Origin: Hippophae tibetana
Taxonomy: Eukaryota > Streptophyta > Magnoliopsida > Rosales > Elaeagnaceae
Direction: 5' to 3'
DNA length: 64,000 bases
NCBI GenBank assembly: GCA_037013495.1
Contig: CM072810.1
Location: 39,213,843-39,277,842 of the forward strand
Shown here: piece by piece, positions 53,101-64,000 of the stretch
Numbering within the stretch: the stretch's first letter is position 1
Layout of the letters: each line of letters starts with the position of its first letter
The notes under the pieces: generated by a model
The model's database searches: none
What the model was told of the DNA's origin: nothing
The model's input: the letters and a program-made list of their open reading frames with translations, nothing else
Made by a program: the position numbers and the translations under genes

Positions 53101-54237
53101 AGAAATTTTGAACTCTATATCATGCAAGAGGATGAAACTTTGAACAAATTCTACGCAGATTTTTCAATCATTATCAACTGCTCGTACAATTTGGATGGAC
53201 CTGTTTGGAAAAAAAAGTAGATTGAGAAAATTGTTTTTAGCCTACATTATCATTTTCAAGAAAAAGATACCTTGCCTAAATCCATATAGAAGGCCTGTGA
53301 ACTTACTGTTAAATGAATTAGTTTGGAAATTATTCGAACTGCATTATTTGTTGCCAAGATGATAGCAATCCACTTTCATGGACGGAGAGAGCTTGACTTT
53401 ATAGACATCAAGTATAGTGGTATGAGCGAAGCTATTTTGACACAATTGTTAGAAATGATGAATCTAATACCAATGAAGAGAAAATATCTATACTTTCCCA
53501 TAGATTTACTAAATTTCGTAGAAAGAATAAACCCGTTTTTAGGGATTTAAGAAAAAGGTAATCCGAGCTCTAAAATGATTATTTCAATGAATTTATTGTT
53601 GTATTTCTTCCAAGCGACTTCAAACATTTTGGAGACCACTCATATAGGCATTTGAGCAAAAAACTAAATCTAGAACTATGCAGCTGAACAGAAATTTTGA
53701 ACTCTATATCATGCAAGAGGATGAAACTTTGAAGAAAGTCTACGCAGGTTTTTCAATCATTATCAACTACTCGTACAATTTGGATGGATCTATTTGAAAA
53801 AAAAAAGTAGATTGAGAAAATTGTTGTTAGCCTACATTTTCATTTTCAAGAAAAAGATACCTTGCTTAAATCCATATAGAAGGCCTGTGAACTTACTGTT
53901 AAATGAATCAGTTTGGAAATTATTCGAACTGCATTATTTGTTGCCATGATGATAGCAATCCACTTTCGCGGACGGAAAGAGCTTGACTTTATAGACATCA
54001 AGTATAGTGGTACGAGCGCAGCTATTTTGACACAATTGTTAGAGATGATGAATCTAATACCAATGGAGAGAAAATATCTATACTATCCCATATATTTACT
54101 AAATTTCTTAGAAAGAATAAACCCGTTTTTAGGGATTTAAGAAAAAGATTATCCGAGCTCTAAAATGATTATTTCAATGAATTTATTGTTGTATTTCTTC
54201 CAAGCGACTTCAAACATTTTGGAGACCACTCATATAG
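47101..54237 (+). repeat. Four-monomer higher-order repeat, near-identical pair (2354 bp) and partial third copy
   Basis: Copy one is 47101-49454 and copy two 49455-51807. A third begins at 51808 and departs after two to three units. Differences between copies one and two are few: an extra T in ggcattttgagc near 47180, ttacaaag for ttaccaag near 47468, ttatatactac near 49644 and aaaaggcc against agaaggcc. Each unit holds G, H, then two units with gcagttgagc and actattgagc. From about 52980 to 54237 ordinary monomers follow. Confidence 0.88.
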
Positions 54238-57200
54238 TCATTTGAGCAAAAAACTAAATCTAGAACTATGCAGCTGAACAGAAATTTTGAACTCTATATC
54301 ATGCAAGAGGATGAAACTTTGAAGAAATTCTACGCAATTTTTTCAATCATTATCAACTACTCGTACAATTTGGATGGATCTATTTGGAAAAAAATGTAGA
54401 TTGAGAAAACTGTTGTTAGCCTACATTTTCATTTTCAAGAAAAAGATACCTTGCTTAAATCCGTATAGAAGGCCTGTGAAATTAATATTAAATGAGTCAG
54501 TTGGGAAATTATTCGAACTGTATTATTTGTTGCTAAGATGATAGCAATCCACTTTCGCGGATGGAAAGAGCTTGACTTTATAGAAATCAAGTAAAGTGGT
54601 ACGAGCGAAGCAATTTTGACACAATTGTTAGAATTGATAAATCTAATACCAACGAAGAGAAAATATCTATACTTTCCCATAGATTTACTAAATTTCTTAG
54701 AAAGAATAAACCCGTTTTTAGGGATTTAAGAAAAAGATATCCGAGCTCTAAAATGATTATTTCAATGAATTTATTGTTGTATTTCTTCCAAGCGAATTCA
54801 AACATTTTGGAGACCACTCATATAGGCATTTGAGCAAAAAACTAAATCTAGAACTATGCAGCTGAACAAAAATTTTGAACTCTATATCATGCAAGAGGAT
54901 TAAACTTTGAACAAATTCTATGCAGGTTTTTCAATAATTATCAACTACCCGTACAATTTGGATGGACCTATTTCGAAAAAAAAGTAGATTGAGAAAATTG
55001 TTGTTAGCCTACATTATCATTTTCAAGAAAAAGATACCTTGCTTAAATCCATATAGAAGGCCTCTGAACTTACTGTTAAATGAATTAGTTTGGAAATTAT
55101 TCGAACTGCATTATTTGTTGCCAAGATGATAGCAATCCACTTTCGCGGACGGAGAGAGCTTGACTTTATAGACATCAAGTATAGTGGTATGAGCGAAGCT
55201 ATTTTGACACAATTGTTAGAAATGATGAATCTAATACCAATGAAGAGAAAATATCTATACTTTCCCATAGATTTACTAAATTTCGTAGAAAGAATAAACC
55301 CGTTTTTAGGGATTTAAGAAAAAGGTAATCCGAGCTCTAAAATGATTATTTCAATGAATTTATTGTTGTATTTCTTCCAAGCGACTTCAAACATTTTGGA
55401 GACCACTCATATAGGCATTTGAGCAAAAAACGAAATCTAGAACTATGCAGCTGAACAGAAATTTTGAACTCTATATCATGCAAGAGGATTAAACTTGGAA
55501 CAAATTCTACGCAGGATTTTCAATCATTATCAACTGCTCGTACAATTTGGATGGACCTATTTGGAAAAAAAGTAGATTGAGAAAATTGTTGTTAGCCTAC
55601 ATTATCATTTTCAAGAAAAAGATACCTTGCTTAAATTCATATAGAAGGCCTGTGAACTTACTATTAAATGAATCAGTTTGGAAATTATTCGAACTGCATT
55701 ATTTGTTGCCAAGTTGATAGCAATCCATTTTCGTGGAGGGAAAGAGCTTGACTTTATAGACATCTAGTATAGTGGTACGAGCGAAACTATTTTGACACAA
55801 TTGTTAGAAATGATGAATCTAATACCGATGGAGAGAAAATATCTATAATTTCCCATATATTTACTAAATTTCTTAGAAAGAATAAACTCGTTTTTAGGGA
55901 TTTAAGAAAAAGATATCCGAGCTCTAAAATGATTATTTCAATGAATTTATTGTTGTATTTCTTCCAAGCAACTTCAAACATTTTGGAGATCACTCATATA
56001 GGCATTTGAGCAAAAAACTAAATCTAGAACTATGCAGCTGAACAGAAATTTTGAACTCTATATCATGCAAGAGGATGAAACTTTGAAGAAATTCTACGCA
56101 ATTTTTTCAATCATTATCAACTACTCGTACAATTTGGATGGATCTATTTGGAAAAAAATGTAGATTGAGAAAACTGTTGTTAGCCTACATTTTCATTTTC
56201 AAGAAAAAGATACCTTGCTTAAATCCGTATAGAAGGCCTGTGAAATTAATATTAAATGAGTCAGTTGGGAAATTATTCGAACTGTATTATTTGTTGCTAA
56301 GATGATAGCAATCCACTTTCGCGGATGGAAAGAGCTTGACTTTATAGAAATCAAGTAAAGTGGTACGAGCGAAGCAATTTTGACACAATTGTTAGAATTG
56401 ATAAATCTAATACCAACGAAGAGAAAATATCTATACTTTCCCATAGATTTACTAAATTTCTTAGAAAGAATAAACCCGTTTTTAGGGATTTAAGAAAAAG
56501 ATATCCGAGCTCTAAAATGATTATTTCAATGAATTTATTGTTGTATTTCTTCCAAGCGAATTCAAACATTTTGGAGACCACTCATATAGGCATTTGAGCA
56601 AAAAACTAAATCTAGAACTATGCAGCTGAACAAAAATTTTGAACTCTATATCATGCAAGAGGATTAAACTTTGAACAAATTCTATGCAGGTTTTTCAATA
56701 ATTATCAACTACCCGTACAATTTGGATGGACCTATTTCGAAAAAAAAGTAGATTGAGAAAATTGTTGTTAGCCTACATTATCATTTTCAAGAAAAAGATA
56801 CCTTGCTTAAATCCATATAGAAGGCCTCTGAACTTACTGTTAAATGAATTAGTTTGGAAATTATTCGAACTGCATTATTTGTTGCCAAGATGATAGCAAT
56901 CCACTTTCGCGGACGGAGAGAGCTTGACTTTATAGACATCAAGTATAGTGGTATGAGCGAAGCTATTTTGACACAATTGTTAGAAATGATGAATCTAATA
57001 CCAATGAAGAGAAAATATCTATACTTTCCCATAGATTTACTAAATTTCGTAGAAAGAATAAACCCGTTTTTAGGGATTTAAGAAAAAGGTAATCCGAGCT
57101 CTAAAATGATTATTTCAATGAATTTATTGTTGTATTTCTTCCAAGCGACTTCAAACATTTTGGAGACCACTCATATAGGCATTTGAGCAAAAAACGAAAT

Positions 57201-60200
57201 CTAGAACTATGCAGCTGAACAGAAATTTTGAACTCTATATCATGCAAGAGGATTAAACTTGGAACAAATTCTACGCAGGATTTTCAATCATTATCAACTG
57301 CTCGTACAATTTGGATGGACCTATTTGGAAAAAAAGTAGATTGAGAAAATTGTTGTTAGCCTACATTATCATTTTCAAGAAAAAGATACCTTGCTTAAAT
57401 TCATATAGAAGGCCTGTGAACTTACTATTAAATGAATCAGTTTGGAAATTATTCGAACTGCATTATTTGTTGCCAAGTTGATAGCAATCCATTTTCGTGG
57501 AGGGAAAGAGCTTGACTTTATAGACATCTAGTATAGTGGTACGAGCGAAACTATTTTGACACAATTGTTAGAAATGATGAATCTAATACCGATGGAGAGA
57601 AAATATCTATAATTTCCCATATATTTACTAAATTTCTTAGAAAGAATAAACTCGTTTTTAGGGATTTAAGAAAAAGATATCCGAGCTCTAAAATGATTAT
57701 TTCAATGAATTTATTGTTGTATTTCTTCCAAGCAACTTCAAACATTTTGGAGATCACTCATATAGGCATTTGAGCAAAAAACTAAATCTAGAACTATGCA
57801 GCTGAACAGAAATTTTGAACTCTATATCATGCAAGAGGATGAAACTTTGAAGAAATTCTACGCAATTTTTTCAATCATTATCAACTACTCGTACAATTTG
57901 GATGGATCTATTTGGAAAAAAATGTAGATTGAGAAAACTGTTGTTAGCCTACATTTTCATTTTCAAGAAAAAGATACCTTGCTTAAATCCGTATAGAAGG
58001 CCTGTGAAATTACTATTAAATGAGTCAGTTGGGAAATTATTCGAACTGTATTATTTGTTGCTAAGATGATAGCAATCCACTTTCGCGGATGGAAAGAGCT
58101 TGACTTTATAGAAATCAAGTAAAATGGTACGAGCGAAGCAATTTTGACACAATTGTTAGAATTGATAAATCTAATACCAACGAAGAGAAAATATCTATAC
58201 TTTCCCATAGATTTACTAAATTTCTTAGAAAGAATAAACCCGTTTTTAGGGATTTAAGAAAAAGATATCCGAGCTCTAAAATGATTATTTCAATGAATTT
58301 ATTGTTGTATTTCTTCCAAGCGAATTCAAACATTTTGGAGACCACTCATATAGGCATTTGAGCAAAAAACTAAATCTAGAACTATGCAGCTGAACAAAAA
58401 TTTTGAACTCTATATCATGCAAGAGGATTAAACTTTGAACAAATTCTATGCAGGTTTTTCAATAATTATCAACTACCCGTACAATTTGGATGGACCTATT
58501 TCGAAAAAAAAGTAGATTGAGAAAATTGTTGTTAGCCTACATTATCATTTTCAAGAAAAAGATACCTTGCTTAAATCCATATAGAAGGCCTCTGAACTTA
58601 CTGTTAAATGAATCAGTTGGGAAATTATTCGAACTGCATTATTTGTTGCCAAGATGATAGCAATCCACTTTCGCGGACGGAAAGAGCTTGACTTTATAGA
58701 CATCAAGTATAGTGGTATGACCGAAGCTATTTTGACACAATTGTTAGAAATGATGAATCTAATACCAATGAAGAGAAAATATCTATACTTTCCCATAGAT
58801 TTACTAAATTTCTTAGAAAGAATAAACCCGTTTTTAGGGATTTAAGAAAAAGATATCCGAGCTCTAAAATGATTATTTCAATGAATTTATTGTTGTATTT
58901 CTTCCAAGCGAATTCAAACATTTTGGAGACCACTCATATAGGCATTTGAGCAAAAAACTAAATCTAGAACTATGCAGCTGAACAGAAATTTTGAACTCTA
59001 TATCATGCAAGAGGATGAAACTTTGAAGAAATTCTACGCAATTTTTTCAATCATTATCAACTACTCGAACAATTTGGATGGATCTATTTGGAAAAAAATG
59101 TAGATTGAGAAAACTGTTGTTAGCCTACATTTTCATTTTCAAGAAAAAGATACCTTGCTTAAATCCGTATAGAAGGCCTGTGAAATTACTATTAAATGAG
59201 TCAGTTGGGAAATTATTCGAACTGTATTATTTGTTGCTAAGATGATAGCAATCCACTTTCGCGGATGGAAAGAGCTTGACTTTATAGAAATCAAGTAAAG
59301 TGGTACGAGCGAAGCAATTTTGACACAATTGTTAGAATTGATAAATCTAATACCAACGGAGAGAAAATATCTATACTTTCCCATAGATTTACTAAATTTC
59401 TTAGAAAGAATAAACCCGTTTTTAGGGATTTAAGAAAAAGATATCCGAGCTCTAAAATGATTATTTCAATGAATTTATTGTTGTATTTCTTCCAAGCGAA
59501 TTCAAACATTTTGGAGACCACTCATATAGGCATTTGAGCAAAAAACTAAATCTAGAACTATGCAGCTGAACAAAAATTTTGAACTCTATATCATGCAAGA
59601 GGATTAAACTTTGAACAAATTCTATGCAGGTTTTTCAATAATTATCAACTACCCGTACAATTTGGATGGACCTATTTCGAAAAAAAAGTAGATTGAGAAA
59701 ATTGTTGTTAGCCTACATTATCATTTTCAAGAAAAAGATACCTTGCTTAAATCCATATAGAAGGCCTCTGAACTTACTGTTAAATGAATCAGTTGGGAAA
59801 TTATTCGAACTGCATTATTTGTTGCCAAGATGATAGCAATCCACTTTCGCGGACGGAAAGAGCTTGACTTTGTAGACATCAAGTATAGTGGTACGAGCGA
59901 AGCTATTTTGACACAATTGTTAGAAATGATGAATCTAATACCAATGAAGTGAAAATATCTATACTTTCCCATAGATTTACTAAATTTCGTAGAAAGAATA
60001 AACCCGTTTTTAGGGATTTAAGAAAAAGGTAATCCGAGCTCTAAAATGATTATTTCAATGAATTTATTGTTGTATTTCTTCCAAGCGACTTCAAACATTT
60101 TGGAGACCACTCATATAGGCATTTGAGCAAAAAACGAAATCTAGAACTATGCAGCTGAACAGAAATTTTGAACTCTATATCATGCAAGAGGATTAAACTT

Positions 60201-63200
60201 TGAACAAATTCTACGCAGGATTTTCAATCATTATCAACTGCTCGTACAATTTGGATGGACCTATTTGGAAAAAAAGTAGATTGAGAAAATTGTTGTTAGC
60301 CTACATTATCATTTTCAAGAAAAAGATACCTTGCTTAAATTCATATAGAAGGCCTGTGAACTTACTATTAAATGAATCAGTTTGGAAATTATTCGAACTG
60401 CATTATTTGTTGCCAAGTTGATAGCAATCCATTTTCGTGGAGGGAAAGAGCTTGACTTTATAGACATCAAGTATAGTGGTACGAGCGAAACTATTTTGAC
60501 ACAATTGTTAGAAATTATGAATCTAATACCGATGGAGAGAAAATATCTATAATTTCCCATATATTTACTAAATTTCTTAGAAAGAATAAACTCGTTTTTA
60601 GGGATTTAAGAAAAAGATATCCGAGCTCTAAAATGATTATTTCAATGAATTTATTGTTGTATTTCTTCCAAGCAACTTCAAACATTTTGGAGATCACTCA
60701 TATAGGCATTTGAGCAAAAAACTAAATCTAGAACTATGCAGCTGAACAGAAATTTTGAACTCTATATCATGCAAGAGGATGAAACTTTGAAGAAATTCTA
60801 CGCAATTTTTTCAATCATTATCAACTACTCGTACAATTTGGATGGATCTATTTGGAAAAAAATGTAGATTGAGAAAACTGTTGTTAGCCTACATTTTCAT
60901 TTTCAAGAAAAAGATACCTTGCTTAAATCCGTATAGAAGGCCTGTGAAATTACTATTAAATGAGTCAGTTGGGAAATTATTCGAACTGTATTATTTGTTG
61001 CTAAGATGATAGCAATCCACTTTCGCGGATGGAAAGAGCTTGACTTTGTAGACATCAAGTATAGTGGTACGAGCGAAGCTATTTTGACGCAATTGTTAGA
61101 AATGATGAATCTAATACCAATGGAGAGAAAATATCTATACTTTCCCATATATTTACTAAATTTCTTAGAAAGAATAAACCCGTTTTTAGGGATTTAAGAA
61201 AAAGATTATCCGAGTTCTAAAATGATTATTTCAATGAATTTATTGTTGTATTTCTTCCAAGCAACTTCAAACATTTTGGAGACCACTCAAATAGGCATTT
61301 GAGCAAAAAACTAAATCTAGAACTATGCAGCTGAACAGAAATTTTGAACTCTATATCATGCAAGAGGATTAAACTTTGAACAAATTCTATGCAGGTTTTT
61401 CAATAATTATCAACTACCCGTACAATTTGGATGGACCTATTTCGAAAAAAAAGTAGATTGAGAAAATTGTTGTTAGCCTACATTATCATTTTCAAGAAAA
61501 AGATACCTTGCTTAAATCCATATAGAAGGCCTCTGAACTTACTGTTAAATGAATCAGTTGGGAAATTATTCGAACTGCATTATTTGTTGCCAAGATGATA
61601 GCAATCCACTTTCGCGGACGGAAAGAGCTTGACTTTATAGACATCAAGTATAGTGGTATGACCGAAGCTATTTTGACACAATTGTTAGAAATGATGAATC
61701 TAATACCAATAAAGAGAAAATATATATACTTTCCCATAGATTTACTAAATTTCGTAGAAAGAATAAACCCGTTTTTAGGGATTTAAGAAAAAGGTAATCC
61801 GAGCTCTAAAGTGATTATTTCAATGAATTTATTGTTGTATTTCTTCCAAGCGACTTCAAACATTTTGGAGACCACTCATATAGGCATTTGAGCAAAAAAC
61901 TAAATCTAGAACTATGCAGCTGAACAGAAATTTTGACCTCTATATCATGCAAGAGGATTAAACTTTGAACAAATTCTACGCAGGATTTTCAATCATTATC
62001 AACTGCTCGTACAATTTGGATGGACCTATTTGGAAAAAAAGTAGTTTGAGAAAATTGTTGTTAGCCTACATTATCATTTTCAAGAAAAAGATACCTTGCT
62101 TAAATCCATATAGAAGGCCTCTGAACTTACTATTAAATGAATCAGTTTGGAAATTATTGGAACTGCATTATTTGTTGCCAAGTTGATAGCAATCCATTTT
62201 CGTGGACGGAAAGAGCTTGACTTTATAGACATCAAGTATAGTGGTACGAGCGAAGCTATTTTGACACAATTGTTAGAAATGATGAATCTAATACCAATGG
62301 AGAGAAAATATCTATAATTTCCCATATATTTACTAAATTTCTTAGAAAGAATAAACTCGTTTTTAGGGATTTAAGAAAAAGATAACCGAGCTCTAAAATG
62401 ATTATTTCAATAAATTTATTGTTGTATTTCTTCCAAGCGACTTCAAACATTTTGGAGACCAGTCATATAGGCATTTGAGCAAAAAACTAAATCTAGAACT
62501 ATGCAGCTGAACAGAAATTTTGAACTCTATATCATACAAGAGGATGAAACTTTGAAGAAATTCTACGCAGGTTTTTCAATCATTACCAACTACTCGTACA
62601 ATTTGGATGGATCTATTTGGAAAAAAATGTAGATTGAGAAAATTGTTGTTAGCCTACATTTTCATTTTCAAGAAAAAGATACCTTGCTTAAATCCGTATA
62701 GAAGGCCTGTGAAATTACTATTAAATGACTGAGTTGGGAAATTATTCGAACTCTATTATTTGTTGCTAAGATGATAGCAATCCACTTTCGCGGATGGAAA
62801 GAGCTTGACTTTATAGAAATCAAGTAAAGTGGTACGAGCGAAGCAATTTTGACACAATTGTTAGAATTGATGAATCTAATACCAACGAAAAGAAAATATC
62901 TATACTTTCCCATAGATTTACTAAATTTCTTAGAAAGAATAAACCCGTTTTTAGGGATTTAAGAAAAAGATATCCGAGCTCTAAAATGATTATTTCAATG
63001 AATTTATTGTTGTATTTCTTCCAAGCAACTTTAAACATTTTGGAGACCACTCATATAGGCATTTGAGCAAAAAACTAGATCTAGAACTATGCAGCTGAAC
63101 AGAAATTTTGAACTCTATATCATGCAAGAGGATTAAACTTTGAACAAATTCTATGCAGGTTTTTCAATCATTATCAACTTCCCGTACAATTTGGATGGAC

Positions 63201-63572
63201 CTATTTCGAAAAAAAAGTAGATTGAGAAAATTGTTGTTAGCCTACATTATCATTTTCAAGAAAAAGATACCTTGCTTAAATCCATATAGAAGGCCTCTGA
63301 ACTTACTGTTAAATGAATCAGTTGGGAAATTATTCGAACTGCATTATTTGTTGCCAAGATGATAGCAATCCACTTTCGCGGACGAAAAGAGCTTGACTTT
63401 GTAGACATCAAGTATAGTGGTACGAGCGAAGCTATTTTGACGCAATTGTTAGAAATGATGAATCTAATACCAATGGAGAGAAAATATCTATACTTTCCCA
63501 TATATTTACTAAATTTCTTAGAAAGAATAAACCCGTTTTTAGGGATTTAAGAAAAAGATTATCCGAGTTCTA
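54238..63572 (+). repeat. Three-monomer higher-order repeat at the right end (1764 bp)
   Basis: From about 54238 to about 58610 the sequence repeats at an offset of 1764 bp with very few differences, about 2.5 copies. Diagnostic variants are gaagaaattctacgcaattt (54319, 56083, 57847), aagcgaattcaaac (54791, 56555, 58319) and cttggaacaaattc (55493, 57257). Beyond that the same subtypes continue in a less regular order. A monomer with agaattgataaatc or its relatives starts at 54163, 55927, 57691, 58867, 60631 and 62396, intervals of 3, 3, 2, 3 and 3 units. Many units here have the shortened gatatccgagctc junction. Confidence 0.87.
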
Positions 63573-63815
63573 AAATGATTATTTCAATGAATTTATTGTT
63601 GTATTTCTTCCAAGCAACTTCAAACATTTTGGAGACCACTCAAATAGGCATTTGAGCAAAAAACTAAATCTAGAACTATGCAGCTGAACAGAAATTTTGA
63701 ACTCTATATAATGCAAGAGGATGAAACTTTAAACAAATTCTACTCAGGTTTTTCAATCATTATCAACGGCTCGTACAACTTGGATGGACCTATTTGGAAA
63801 AAAAGTAGATTGAGA
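63573..63815 (+). repeat. Truncated terminal monomer
   Basis: The 109th unit starts with aaatgattattt and follows the consensus through TCTAGA and a seven-A tract to gtagattgaga. Other monomers continue there into aaattgttgttagcc, but this one continues into gatctctaatttcc. The array therefore ends at monomer phase ~243. Up to the break it is as similar to its neighbours as any internal unit, so the boundary is sharp and does not fade gradually. Confidence 0.93.
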
Positions 63816-63822
63816 GATCTCT
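63813..63822. other. Perfect 10-bp palindrome at the array boundary
   Basis: AGAGATCTCT is its own reverse complement and lies exactly where plus-oriented satellite meets the inverted diverged copy. Its left half fits the satellite (gattgaga). Its right half fits the inverted copy, where the monomer has GAGCTC. Such a site fits an inversion or fold-back breakpoint with microhomology; that mechanism is inference. Confidence 0.7.
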
Positions 63823-63834
63823 AATTTCCTTTTT

Positions 63835-63863
63835 TTAATAAACCTAAAAAAGGGTTTTTTATA
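63835..63863. other. AATAAA and short hairpin in the inverted copy
   Basis: On the minus strand AAACC, an eight-base spacer rich in T, and GGTTT can pair. This is the same place where the array monomers have AAACCC, a T-rich loop and GGGATTT. The plus strand also carries AATAAA at 63837-63842. Pairing potential is therefore kept in both the satellite and its diverged relative, just downstream of the stop codon at 63883. It may be a 3'-UTR element of the ancestral gene, or simply a low-complexity match. Confidence 0.35.
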
Positions 63864-63882
63864 TTGTATGAAATTTAGGAAA

Positions 63883-63999
63883 TCACACTGCAAGTATAGC
63901 CATTTTCTCTTCATTATGATTAGAGTCATCTTTTATAAAAATTGGGTAAAAAACTTGTTCACTCTCACCACTATCCTTGATGTCTTGAGCGCCAATTTC
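63883..63999 (-). CDS. Possible 3' end of a coding sequence homologous to the satellite (partial)
   Basis: On the minus strand a frame is open from the window edge (first full codon GAA at 63999-63997) through 38 codons to TGA at 63883-63885. The other two minus frames are soon closed. The peptide is polar and acidic, with segments EIGAQDIKDSGESEQ and KDDSNHNEEKMAIL and the C-terminus LAV. It parallels translated monomers: DIKYSGTSE in one frame, and F..I...DES then N then NEEKISIL in a frame one base away. The single-base gap between the two monomer frames is filled in this copy. I do not recognise a protein family. Thirty-eight open codons are weak evidence on their own, so it may be a pseudogene or chance. 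Confidence 0.3.
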   Translation of the reverse strand, partial: EIGAQDIKDSGESEQVFYPIFIKDDSNHNEEKMAILAV

Positions 64000-64000
64000 T

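Larger units (their letters stand above)
1..63815 (+). repeat. Satellite DNA array, ~589-bp monomer, 108 full copies plus one truncated
   Basis: The same unit recurs without interruption and always in the plus orientation. Its start motif aaatgattattt can be placed at 1, 591 (as aaacgatt), 1180, 1769, 2357, 2945, 5306, 7663, 9428, 12964, 15318, 19438, 23561, 32975, 35327, 43569, 47101, 51808, 54751, 57691 and 63573. These positions correspond to 108 complete units averaging 588.6 bp. Most single units are 587-590 bp long; one is about 593-594 bp. Copies differ by scattered substitutions and 1-4 bp indels. No unique DNA, transposon or inverted monomer interrupts the array. It runs off the left edge, so its full size is unknown. 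The family is not one I recognise. Long tandem arrays of this type are typical of eukaryotic heterochromatin; the chromosomal location here is inference. Confidence 0.98.
63816..64000 (-). repeat. Inverted, diverged relative of the satellite monomer, continuing off the window
   Basis: The reverse complement of these 185 bases aligns with monomer phases ~405-588. Landmarks in order on the minus strand: gacatcaaggatagtggt against gacatcaagtatagtggt; aatgaagagaaaatggctat against aatgaagagaaaatatctat; cctaaatttcatac against actaaatttcttag; aaaccctttttt against aaacccgttttt; aaaaaggaaattagagatc against aaaaaggtaatccgagctc. One 39-base core (about 63889-63927) matches at 33 positions by hand count. 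The whole stretch looks near 70 percent, with a few 1-2 base gaps. It is far more divergent than any unit inside the array, so it is an old copy or a separate homologous locus. Confidence 0.85.

Noticed and set aside
1-63815. CRISPR array
   Set aside because: Repeats are ~589 bp and contiguous, with no short repeat-spacer alternation and no cas genes.
1-63815. LTR retrotransposon or tandem LTR array
   Set aside because: I find no TG...CA ends with target duplications, primer-binding site, polypurine tract of the right form, or protease/RT/integrase motifs in any frame.
63830-63870. Rho-independent bacterial terminator at the T-rich hairpin
   Set aside because: The stem is only about five A/T-rich pairs and the context is a eukaryotic-type satellite, so a 3'-UTR-like element or chance is more plausible.

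Overview
The window is almost wholly one satellite DNA array. A monomer of about 589 bp repeats head to tail, always in the same orientation, from base 1 to about base 63815. That makes 108 complete monomers (mean 588.6 bp) plus a truncated 109th that starts at 63573. The left end is open, so the true array is longer than 63.8 kb. The DNA is strongly A+T rich by eye. A single-orientation array of this size, with nested higher-order repeats, points to a eukaryotic nuclear genome (heterochromatic, pericentromeric, subtelomeric or B-chromosome-like). The sequence does not let me name the organism. I see no intact protein gene, tRNA, rRNA, CRISPR array or recognisable transposon inside the array. 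The many short ORFs on both strands are the same few frames recurring once per monomer.

Layout, with monomer phase 1 set at the motif aaatgattattt: 1-2944 mixed monomers; 2945-7662 a four-monomer higher-order repeat (HOR) present twice (2361 and 2357 bp); 7663-9427 related monomers including a chimera; 9428-12374 a partial three-monomer repeat; 12375-23560 a region punctuated by a distinctive 'G' monomer, with one 4-mer block in three copies; 23561-31210 three-monomer periodicity and chimeric monomers; 31211-40034 mixed monomers with a 2352 bp repeat; 40035-42978 a freshly homogenised stretch with two adjacent monomers that look identical; 42979-54237 G-type 4-mer HORs, the best pair at 47101 and 49455 (2354 bp apart); 54238-63572 a three-monomer HOR (1764 bp).

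The most interesting place is the right edge. The last monomer breaks at about 63815 on a perfect 10-bp palindrome. The remaining 185 bp are not unrelated flank. They are an inverted, strongly diverged copy of the monomer (phases about 588 down to 405), which I align by hand along their whole length. Read on the minus strand this copy holds a 38-codon open frame that enters from beyond the window and ends at a TGA (63883-63885). Its peptide resembles the monomer's plus-strand translation, but only if the monomer is read in two frames one base apart. I infer that the satellite may descend from the 3' end of a protein-coding gene or element ORF, that array monomers carry fixed frameshifts, and that an older relative sits just outside the window. 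This ancestry is a hypothesis. The repeat structure and the inverted homology are directly visible.
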